NCBI GenBank assembly: GCA_036260255.1
Contig: DATAAF010000009.1
Span: 1 to 26,111 of the forward strand
From: DASZJY01 sp036260255
GTDB taxonomy: Bacteria > Actinomycetota > Acidimicrobiia > Acidimicrobiales > AC-14
Reading direction: 5' to 3'
DNA: 26,111 nt
Shown: one piece after another, positions 1-6,072 of the stretch
Position numbering within the stretch: the first letter of the stretch is position 1
Layout of the letters: the number at the start of each line of letters is the position of its first letter
Notes under the pieces: generated by a model
Database searches by the model: none
What the model saw: the letters and a program-made list of their open reading frames with translations, nothing else
Told to the model about the DNA's origin: nothing
Translations under genes and position numbers: made by a program

Positions 1-116
1 GCCGTCACTGGCGATCGCACCAGGCGAATAAGTCGATCGGCCTATCGAGGATTTCGCAGGGTGCGCCGATCAGGTCTTTGACAGCCCGGACTGGGGCCTG
101 AGTTGGAGGGGATGCA

Positions 117-320
117 ATGGACGTCATCGGTTTCTGGCAGCAGATGGTGGAGCCGTGGATCCGGGCCCGCTTCGGCAAGACCGAGCGCGGCGCCGCCCTG
201 GTGGAGTACGCGCTGCTCCTGGCGCTGATCGCAGTCGTCTGCATCATCGCCCTCGAGTTCCTCGGGGGCGAGGCGGCCGAGAAGTTCTCGGACGTGGGCA
301 ACTCGATCGCCGGGACCTGA
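117..320 (+). CDS. Flp/TadE-type IVb pilin precursor, copy 1
   Basis: A 67-residue prepilin of the Flp family, the small subunit assembled by Tad machineries into thin adhesive pili. The processing site is visible as ERG|AALVEY: Gly25 before cleavage, then Glu at mature position 5 and Tyr at 6, followed by a roughly 20-residue hydrophobic helix (ALLLALIAVVCIIALEFL). Cleavage leaves a 42-residue mature subunit, a normal size for Flp pilins, after a fairly long 25-residue leader. The ATG follows a clear GGAGGG (105-110). A TTGACA (78-83) upstream could be a -35 box, but no good -10 was found. A near-identical paralogue lies at 508-711. No tad secretion or prepilin peptidase gene is in the window, so assembly must depend on genes elsewhere. 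Family assignment is confident; pilus function is inferred. Confidence 0.9.
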   Translation: MDVIGFWQQMVEPWIRARFGKTERGAALVEYALLLALIAVVCIIALEFLGGEAAEKFSDVGNSIAGT

Positions 321-350
321 CCGGCCGGCTGGCGCCGGCCAGGCCGGGGG

Positions 351-375
351 GGAGCGGGCCGCAGAGGCCCGCTCC
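351..375 (+). terminator. Hairpin terminator after pilin 1
   Basis: A perfect 10-bp stem (GGAGCGGGCC / GGCCCGCTCC) with a five-base GCAGA loop lies 30 nt after the first pilin stop. It is followed by TCTTC rather than a real T-run. It suggests the two pilin genes are at least partly separate transcripts, giving different expression of each copy. Confidence 0.65.
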
Positions 376-507
376 TCTTCGCGTCAGGCCTCGGCCGCCT
401 CACGCACCGCGTTTTGAGTCGATTTGCTCATCCAGCCCTCTTCGACCAGCGCCGATGCAATGCGTACAAGGTCCAAGAGGGACCCGATCTCACAGGAGAA
501 AAGAAAG

Positions 508-711
508 ATGGAGCTTCTCGGTTACTGGCACCAGGTCGTTTCCTCGTTCGTGCGTGCCCGCCTCGTCAAGAGCGAGCGTGGTGCCGCGCTGGTGGAGTAC
601 GCCCTCCTGCTGGCCCTCATCGCCGTCGTCTGCATCATCGCCCTGGAGTTCCTCGGTGGCGAGGCCGCTGAGAAGTTCTCCGACGTGGGCAACTCGATCG
701 CCAACAGCTGA
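508..711 (+). CDS. Flp/TadE-type IVb pilin precursor, copy 2
   Basis: Second 67-residue Flp prepilin, same length as the copy at 117-320 and with the same ERG|AALVEY cleavage context. The mature parts differ only in the last two residues (GT versus NS), whereas 13 of the 25 leader residues differ. An in-frame start exists at 424, but ATG 508 is preferred: it has AGGAG at 494-498 at good spacing, and it aligns exactly with the first copy. The 188-nt space before it holds the first gene's terminator and an own leader. Tandem, unequal Flp genes are common in Tad systems, usually with one major and one minor pilin; which is which cannot be told here. Confidence 0.9.
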   Translation: MELLGYWHQVVSSFVRARLVKSERGAALVEYALLLALIAVVCIIALEFLGGEAAEKFSDVGNSIANS

Positions 712-736
712 TCCGGACACACCACCCGTCCGCCGG

Positions 737-764
737 GGAAGAGGGGCCCACGGGCCCCTCTTCC
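737..764. terminator. Bidirectional terminator between pilin 2 and the membrane protein gene
   Basis: A 12-bp perfect stem starting GGAAGAGGGGCC with a four-base loop, placed between two convergent genes. On the plus strand it is followed by TCGCG, and on the minus strand the stem carries a CTTCC side, so neither side has a long U-tract. Position and stem strength support termination in both directions. Confidence 0.75.
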
Positions 765-776
765 TCGCGTTCGGGG

Positions 777-2210
777 TCAGGCCTGGCGGCGGTAGACGAC
801 CCAGTCGTCGTCGCGGAAGACCTGGGTCCACTCGCCGCTGGCGTGGAGCAACGTCACGAGTGCCAGCTGGCGGTCCCAGAGCACGACGTCGACCCGGCGC
901 CGGTCGAGCACCTCGAGCGAGTCGGGCTTGCCGCCCAACAGCGCCCGATAATCCTCCGACACCTTGGCGGGGTACATGTCGACCCGGTCGTCGACGAACA
1001 CCCGGGCCTTGCGGCCGAAGCGTAGGGTGATGTAGTTCCCCACGAAGTCCTGGTGGGCCAGGCGGTGCGGCTCGCCGAGCAGGCCCTGCTGCTCGAGATA
1101 GGTGACAGCCCGCACCGGGTACGACCGCAACCGCAGCGGCGGCGTGCGGTACACCGACGCTCCGAAGATCAGGAAGGCGGCGGCGATCGTCGCCAGCAGG
1201 GCCCGGTGGAGGCGCAGGTTGGCCGGCCGTGCCGGCCCTGCCGTCGTCGCCGGGCGCCCGGCGTAGTCCTCCGGCCGTCGTAGCGCCCGGCCGAGCACCG
1301 GGGCGACGACGATGGCGGCGACCGGCAGGTTGCGCAGGGCGACGAGGCCGGCGGCCAGGAAGGCGACGGTCGGGACCACGTCGCGCCAGCTCAACCGGAA
1401 GCGGACGAGCAGCAGGAGGGCGAGAGCCAGGAACACGAGCGAGAAGCGTCCGGTGGTGGTCTGGAAGTCGGGCGACTGCCACTCGACGATGCTCTCGAAC
1501 GCTTCGCGCTTCTGCCCCACGGTCAGCGGGAAGAGGAGCAGCCGGGCGCCCAGCGGGCTGATGACCGACGCGCCCAACCCGACGACGAACCACCAGACGT
1601 ACCGCAGGGTGTCGTGGGGCCGCGACCGCCAGTCGAGCCACTCCCCGACCGCCCGGGCACCGAGCCAGGCGAGCCCGAGGGGGAACGACCCGTGACTCTG
1701 CACCCAGAACCACACGATGGGCACGAGGAGCCAGGGTTGGCGGCGGCGCTCGACCACCGTCACCACGAGCGCCATGCAGACCAGGCCGAACAAGAGCGGG
1801 CGGGGCGACCAGAACGGCGCCCCGATGCCGACGGCCACGATCCCCGCCAGCGTCGTCCGCAGGGGCGATCCGGCCTTGGCCAGCCGGAGCATGAGGAGGA
1901 CCAGCAGCGCGCACAGCAGCGCCTGCTCGAGCACCACCAGCTCGAACCCGCCGAGGCGGTGGGCCCACCCGTAGGTCCACTCCGGGAGCCAGCTCTGGAC
2001 GACCCACCGCTGGCCGGCGGCGGTGGCGGAGTAGGGGTCGACCCGTGGGATCCCCTGGCCGGCGACCATGTCGATCCCCGTCCGTATGTGGGTGAACATG
2101 GAGTTGTCGGCGATCGGGCGCACGCCCAGGCGGAACCCGAACAGCACTAGGGCGGCGACGAACAGCGACTCGAGGCGCGGCGTCCTGAGCCGCCTGGTGA
2201 GTGAGGTCAC
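777..2210 (-). CDS. Multi-pass membrane protein, GT-C glycosyltransferase-like
   Basis: A 477-residue integral membrane protein with about nine or ten hydrophobic segments, the first at roughly residues 14-34. A soluble C-terminal tail of about 110 residues contains the patterns QDFVGNYITLRFG and VFVDDRVDMYP. The loop after the first helix (DNSMFTHIRTG) and the WVQSHGSFPLG segment resemble actinobacterial proteins annotated as PMT/GT39-like or uncharacterised GT-C membrane proteins. No experimentally known catalytic motif could be fixed, so a sugar donor or acceptor cannot be named. Start is GTG with GGGAGG four bases upstream. It begins 30 nt after the rpsA stop in the same direction, so it is probably translated from read-through of the rpsA transcript. 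Membrane location is confident; glycosyltransferase activity is a guess from family resemblance. Confidence 0.7.
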   Translation of the reverse strand: MTSLTRRLRTPRLESLFVAALVLFGFRLGVRPIADNSMFTHIRTGIDMVAGQGIPRVDPYSATAAGQRWVVQSWLPEWTYGWAHRLGGFELVVLEQALLCALLVLLMLRLAKAGSPLRTTLAGIVAVGIGAPFWSPRPLLFGLVCMALVVTVVERRRQPWLLVPIVWFWVQSHGSFPLGLAWLGARAVGEWLDWRSRPHDTLRYVWWFVVGLGASVISPLGARLLLFPLTVGQKREAFESIVEWQSPDFQTTTGRFSLVFLALALLLLVRFRLSWRDVVPTVAFLAAGLVALRNLPVAAIVVAPVLGRALRRPEDYAGRPATTAGPARPANLRLHRALLATIAAAFLIFGASVYRTPPLRLRSYPVRAVTYLEQQGLLGEPHRLAHQDFVGNYITLRFGRKARVFVDDRVDMYPAKVSEDYRALLGGKPDSLEVLDRRRVDVVLWDRQLALVTLLHASGEWTQVFRDDDWVVYRRQA

Positions 2211-2240
2211 GTCACCTCCCGCGCAGAGCGGGATGTCGGA

Positions 2241-3722
2241 TCAGCCCGAGTGGCCTCCGAGGGCCGCGTCAGGCCCCTGCTCCGGAGGAACGTCGCCCGG
2301 GAGGCCGTCGGCACCGGGCTCGGCGCCCGTCGCCGTGCCGAGGTCCCCCTCGGCGTCGGCCACGTAGTCGGCCCACGCCGCCTGGGCCTCGGTCTCCGGC
2401 GTGAACCCGCCCGCCTGGTACTCGCCGATGTAGTTGCCGGCGTCGTCGTAGGCGTGCTCGCCGAAGGCCTCCTGGTACTCGGGGGCGACCACGCCGCCCT
2501 CGGCCGCCTGCTTGATGGAGAGGCTGATCCGCCGCCGCTGCAGGTCGAGGTCGATGATCTTGACCCAGAGCTCCTCGCCGGGCGACACGACCTGCTCCGG
2601 GAGGTCGACGTGGTGGGCCGCCATCTCCGAGATGTGCACCAGCCCCTCGATGCCCTCGCCGACCTGGAGGAAGGCGCCGAAGGGGACGAGCTTGGTGACC
2701 CGTCCGTACACGAGCTCGCCCACCCGGTGGTTGTTGGCGAACTCCTGCCACGGGTCCTGCTGGGTTGCCTTGAGCGAGAGGCTGATGCGCTCCCGCTGGA
2801 GGTCGACCTCGAGCACCTCGACCTCGATCTCGTCGCCGACCTGGACGACCTCGGAGGGATGGGCGACGTGCTTCCACGAGAGCTCGGACACGTGGACGAG
2901 CCCGTCCATGCCGCCGAGGTCGACGAAGGCACCGAAGTTGACAACCGACGAGACCGTCCCGGGCCGGACCTCGCCGGGCTTGAGGTTGTCGAGGAACTCC
3001 TCCCGCTGCTCCTTCTGCGTCTCCTCGAGCCACGCCCGCCGGGAGAGCACCACGTTGTTGCGGTGCTTGTCGAGCTCGATGATCTTGGCCTCGAGGGTCC
3101 GACCGACATAAGGCTGGAGGTCGCGCACCCGCCGCAGCTCGACCAGCGAGGCGGGAAGGAAGCCGCGGAGCCCGATGTCGAGGATGAGCCCGCCCTTCAC
3201 GACCTCGATCACCGGCCCGGAGACGACGCCGTCGGTCTCCTTGATGCGCTCGATCGTCCCCCACGCCCGCTCGTACTGGGCCCGCTTCTTGGAGAGGATG
3301 AGGCGCCCCTCCTTGTCCTCCTTCTGGAGCACGAGGGCCTCGATCTGGTCGCCCACCGACACGATCTGGGCGGGGTCGACGTCGTGGCGGATGGACAGCT
3401 CCCGGGCGGGGATCACGCCCTCAGACTTGTAGCCGATGTCGAGGAGGACCTCGTCCTTGTCGACCTTGACCACCGTGCCGGTGACGATGTCGCCGTCGTC
3501 GAACTCGACGATGGTCCCGGCGATGGCGTCCTCGAACGAGATCCCGTCGAGGTCGTCCAGCACCACCTGCCGCGGCATGTAGTCGCCTTGGTCGCCCGCC
3601 GCCGGCGGGGCGGCGGTCGTCGCCTGAGTCGGGGCCGGCTCGGCGGGGCGTGGTCCCGGGTCGCTCGTTCCCTGTGCTGCGGGTGACGCCTCGGCGAACT
3701 CGGTCGGTCGTTGGTCGGACAT
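2241..3722 (-). CDS. rpsA: 30S ribosomal protein S1
   Basis: A 493-residue S1 protein, the RNA-binding subunit that helps 30S ribosomes recruit mRNA. Four S1/OB-fold repeats are visible at about 77-146, 164-229, 250-318 and 335-404. Repeats 3 and 4 carry the classic G-x-V-x-x-x-x-x-F-G-A-F-V and G-L-V-H-x-S-E patterns. This is the four-repeat actinobacterial architecture, shorter than the six-repeat enterobacterial S1. The first 50 residues are Pro/Ala/Thr-rich, and the tail beyond 410 is acidic and Gly-rich; both are typically disordered. ATG at 3722 has GAGG about 12 nt upstream. Gene order differs from mycobacteria, where coaE follows rpsA; here a membrane protein gene follows. Confidence 0.97.
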   Translation of the reverse strand: MSDQRPTEFAEASPAAQGTSDPGPRPAEPAPTQATTAAPPAAGDQGDYMPRQVVLDDLDGISFEDAIAGTIVEFDDGDIVTGTVVKVDKDEVLLDIGYKSEGVIPARELSIRHDVDPAQIVSVGDQIEALVLQKEDKEGRLILSKKRAQYERAWGTIERIKETDGVVSGPVIEVVKGGLILDIGLRGFLPASLVELRRVRDLQPYVGRTLEAKIIELDKHRNNVVLSRRAWLEETQKEQREEFLDNLKPGEVRPGTVSSVVNFGAFVDLGGMDGLVHVSELSWKHVAHPSEVVQVGDEIEVEVLEVDLQRERISLSLKATQQDPWQEFANNHRVGELVYGRVTKLVPFGAFLQVGEGIEGLVHISEMAAHHVDLPEQVVSPGEELWVKIIDLDLQRRRISLSIKQAAEGGVVAPEYQEAFGEHAYDDAGNYIGEYQAGGFTPETEAQAAWADYVADAEGDLGTATGAEPGADGLPGDVPPEQGPDAALGGHSG

Positions 3723-3815
3723 GGTGGTCGGTTGCCTCTTTTCGGACAGTCTCCCCCCGGCATCCGGGAATCTCGGGAGGGCGGCGGCACGCGGGGATCG
3801 GCCTCCGCCACCCGA

Positions 3816-3821
3816 AGTCTA
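3816..3821 (-). promoter_or_regulatory. Possible -10 element for rpsA
   Basis: Read on the minus strand this is TAGACT, a TANNNT-type -10 box. It would give a 5' untranslated leader of roughly 85 nt before the rpsA ATG. No convincing -35 was seen, so support is only the hexamer and its position in the divergent intergenic space. Confidence 0.3.
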
Positions 3822-3850
3822 CCTTCCCGCTTCCGAAGACGCCCGAGGCG

Positions 3851-3856
3851 TAACGT
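3851..3856 (+). promoter_or_regulatory. Possible -10 element for the ECF sigma operon
   Basis: TAACGT lies 36 nt before the GTG at 3893, giving a predicted leader near 30 nt. The same hexamer stands before the DedA-like gene (14397) and the UbiB gene (15189). This is a motif match only. Confidence 0.3.
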
Positions 3857-3892
3857 TCCCCGGGCTTCCGGCGATGTCCTCTCGATGGCCCC

Positions 3893-4528
3893 GTGCGGCG
3901 CGCCGCGATGACCCTGGGCCCCGAGCCGGACGAGCGCCCGAAAGGCGCGTCCAGCTGGCCGGCAGAGCGTCCCGTCGCCCGCCCGGCCCACGCGGTGAGG
4001 ATCTCGGCGGCGCGCGAGGGCGCGTCCTGGGCAGTCGCCGCCCTGTACCGGGAGATCCACCCGCGCCTCGTGCGCTACCTGCGGTCCCGGGAGCCCGAGG
4101 TCGCCGACGACGTCGCCGCCCAGGTGTGGCTGGAGGTCGCGGGCGGGCTGGACAAGTTCGAGGGGACCGAGGACGGCTTCCGGGCATGGGTCTTCACCAT
4201 CGCCCGCCGCCGCCTGATCGACGCCCGCCGCCGGGCGCGGCGGCGCCCGACCGATCCGTTGGTCGACCAGGACTTCGTCGCCACGTCGCCCGACGGCGAC
4301 CCCGAGGGAAGTGCCCTCGCCGCGCTGGACGCCCAGGCGGCGGTCGATCGCATCGTCGCCGCCCTGACCCCCGACCAAGCCGAGGTCGTCCTGCTGCGCG
4401 TGCTCGGCGGGCTGCCCGTCGGCGAGGTTGCCGCCGTGCTGGGGAAGCAGCCGTCCGCCGTCAGGGTCCTCCAGCACCGGGCCCTGCGCCGCCTGGCCCA
4501 GCACTTGGAGCCGGAGGCGGAGCAGTGA
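3893..4528 (+). CDS. ECF-subfamily RNA polymerase sigma factor
   Basis: A 211-residue sigma-70 family protein of the extracytoplasmic-function type, with only regions 2 and 4. Region 2 runs from about 45 to 112: ALYREIHPRLVRYLR, the DDVAAQVWLEV helix and the FRAWVFTIARRRLID segment that recognises and melts the -10. Region 4 runs from about 145 to 205: LTPDQAEVVLLRVLGGL, then a helix-turn-helix EVAAVLGKQPSAVRVLQHRAL. The start is uncertain: GTG 3893 is used, and ATG 3908 is equally possible since neither has a clear ribosome binding site. Its TGA overlaps the GTG of the next gene (GTGA at 4525-4528), indicating translational coupling with a membrane protein that is likely its anti-sigma factor. 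Target promoters are unknown. Confidence 0.9.
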   Translation: MRRAAMTLGPEPDERPKGASSWPAERPVARPAHAVRISAAREGASWAVAALYREIHPRLVRYLRSREPEVADDVAAQVWLEVAGGLDKFEGTEDGFRAWVFTIARRRLIDARRRARRRPTDPLVDQDFVATSPDGDPEGSALAALDAQAAVDRIVAALTPDQAEVVLLRVLGGLPVGEVAAVLGKQPSAVRVLQHRALRRLAQHLEPEAEQ

Positions 4529-5397
4529 CGGCGGAGCGATCGCCGCGCCCGCAGGGCGACGGCGGGCCCGTGACCCTGCACGACCGCACCGCCGACCGCC
4601 TGCTGGCGGGGACGCTTCGAGCCGCCGACGTGCCTCCCGGGTACGAGGGCGTGGCCGAGCTCGTGCGGCTGGCGACCGGCCCCGGTACGGGCGACGAGCT
4701 CGCCGGCGAGGAGACGACGATCGCCCTGCTGGCCGGCGCCGCCGCACCCGCCCCGCCGGCGCCTCCTCCGGTCCCCGCGCCTCCGGCGACGCCCTCGGCG
4801 GTCCATCCCTGGCCGGGGCCCGCCCCGCCGGCGCCGACCGCTCCGACGACCGAGCCCACCCGCTGGTGGGCGGGACGGGGAGCGAGGGTCGCCGCCGCGG
4901 CCGTCGCCCTGCTGCTGGGCGCCGGCGGGGCGCTGGCCACGCTCTCCGGAGGCGAGAGGCGCCCGCCGGCGACGTCGGCCCAGCCCGCTCAGGGCGCCGA
5001 CCGCCGGGCCACCATCCAGGGCACCCAGGGACCACCGCTCGCCGAGCCCACGACGACCGTCCCCACCACCGTCGCCACTCCGGCCCCGACGGCGCCCCCG
5101 GTCACCGCGCCCTCCAGCCCGCCCGTCGCCGCCCCGGCGCCGCCCGCGCCGGCCGGGCCCCCGGCGCCCGTCGCCGTCCCGCCACCCGCCACCGCCGCCC
5201 CGCCCACGACGGCGCCGCCGTTGCCCGAGGAGTGCGCCGACATCGAGCGGCTGCCGGCGGGGATGCGTGAAGGGCTCGACCGCATGGCCCGAGGGTTCGG
5301 GTTCCCCTCCTTCGCCGAGATGTGCCGCATCGGTGCGCAGCACCGGTCGAGTTCCTCGACCGGCTGGTGGGGCGGCTCTTCTTCACGCCGGCGGTAA
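4525..5397 (+). CDS. Membrane-anchored putative anti-sigma factor with Pro/Thr-rich outer region
   Basis: A 290-residue single-pass protein. Residues 1-72 form a cytoplasmic segment (DRLLAGTLRAADVPPGYEGV) of a kind seen in actinobacterial proteins paired with sigma factors. A Pro/Ala linker follows, then one membrane helix at about 121-141 and a long Pro/Thr/Ala-rich outer stretch. A short conserved-looking block begins at EECADIERLPAGMREGL. No zinc-binding HxxxCxxC anti-sigma motif is present, so the role rests on operon position: its GTG overlaps the sigma factor stop. The last 19 residues are Ser/Arg/Gly-rich and look out of frame. A one-base shift near 5338 would extend the protein to a TGA at 5472-5474, directly abutting the next gene. 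Confidence 0.7.
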   Translation: MTAERSPRPQGDGGPVTLHDRTADRLLAGTLRAADVPPGYEGVAELVRLATGPGTGDELAGEETTIALLAGAAAPAPPAPPPVPAPPATPSAVHPWPGPAPPAPTAPTTEPTRWWAGRGARVAAAAVALLLGAGGALATLSGGERRPPATSAQPAQGADRRATIQGTQGPPLAEPTTTVPTTVATPAPTAPPVTAPSSPPVAAPAPPAPAGPPAPVAVPPPATAAPPTTAPPLPEECADIERLPAGMREGLDRMARGFGFPSFAEMCRIGAQHRSSSSTGWWGGSSSRRR

Positions 5398-5477
5398 CGC
5401 CCGGCACCCGGGCGACGATGCAAACAGAGGCAGCCCGGCCCTCGACCCGGGCCCTCGAGGAAGGTGGAGCCTGAGTG

Positions 5478-6032
5478 ATGCAGAGGACTCGTCCGTGGGG
5501 GGCGGCCGTCGCCGCCCTGGCCCTGCTCTTCGTCGTGCTGAGCGGTCCGGCGGTGGCCGACTCCAACTGGGGCCGCAACGGCCGCCGAGGCGGCGGCGGC
5601 GGCCAGTCGGCGACCTTCAACGTCGGGGGCCTGCCCGGCGACTTCCAGTCGCGGATCATGGACCGGCTGGGGAGCGAGCCCGCCCTCCAGGCCGCCGGTA
5701 TCGGCGTCGAGCTGGCCGACGGGATCATCCAGCTGGTCGGTCGGATCACGACCGAGGTGCTCAACCTGGTGAAGGGCATCCTGGCCCAGTTCGGCGTGTC
5801 GTTCCCGATCAACGTCCTGCCGGGCGGCGACGGGGCGGTCACGACCACGACGGCGGCGCCGCCGCCCTCCACGACGACCACCGCCGCACCGGGCGGCGGA
5901 GGAGGTGGAGGCGGAGCGGGCGTAGGCGACGGCGGTGGCGCCCTCCCCGGCTTCCAGGAGAACCTGCTGTCGCTGATCCGCCAGCTCGTGGACCGGGTCC
6001 TGGCCCTTATCCGGGACTTCCTGCCCGTCTGA
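5478..6032 (+). CDS. Small secreted protein of unknown function
   Basis: A 184-residue protein with a classical signal peptide: MQRTR, a hydrophobic core (AAVAALALLFVVLSG) and a likely cleavage after AVA near residue 28. The mature part has a Gly-rich patch, a hydrophobic middle with amphipathic helices (GDFQSRIMDRLGS and VLNLVKGILAQFG), a Thr/Pro/Gly linker, and a C-terminal helix RQLVDRVLALIRDFLPV. I do not recognise a family. ATG 5478 is favoured because GGTGGAG sits 8 nt upstream; an in-frame GTG at 5475 is the alternative. As third gene after a sigma factor and its probable membrane regulator, it could be a target or extracytoplasmic partner of that system. A bidirectional terminator follows. 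Confidence 0.75.
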   Translation: MQRTRPWGAAVAALALLFVVLSGPAVADSNWGRNGRRGGGGGQSATFNVGGLPGDFQSRIMDRLGSEPALQAAGIGVELADGIIQLVGRITTEVLNLVKGILAQFGVSFPINVLPGGDGAVTTTTAAPPPSTTTTAAPGGGGGGGGAGVGDGGGALPGFQENLLSLIRQLVDRVLALIRDFLPV

Positions 6033-6033
6033 G

Positions 6034-6069
6034 TTCGCCTCGCAACCGGAGGTTGCTCGGCGAGGCGAA
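6034..6069. terminator. Bidirectional terminator between the sigma operon and polA
   Basis: A 10-bp stem TTCGCCTCGC / GCGAGGCGAA encloses a small inner helix AACC/GGTT. It lies just after the stop of the secreted protein gene and just before the stop of polA. Its symmetry and position between converging genes support use on both strands. Confidence 0.7.
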
Positions 6070-6072
6070 GGG

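Noticed and set aside
1..116. Possible riboswitch in the first pilin leader
   Set aside because: I compared it with the c-di-GMP-I pattern and found no conserved core; only a -35-like TTGACA and a ribosome site can be supported.
2250..3686. Long plus-strand open frame of 478 codons
   Set aside because: It is antisense to rpsA, has no family resemblance and consists of Leu/Asp/Val-rich low-complexity translation typical of high-GC shadows.
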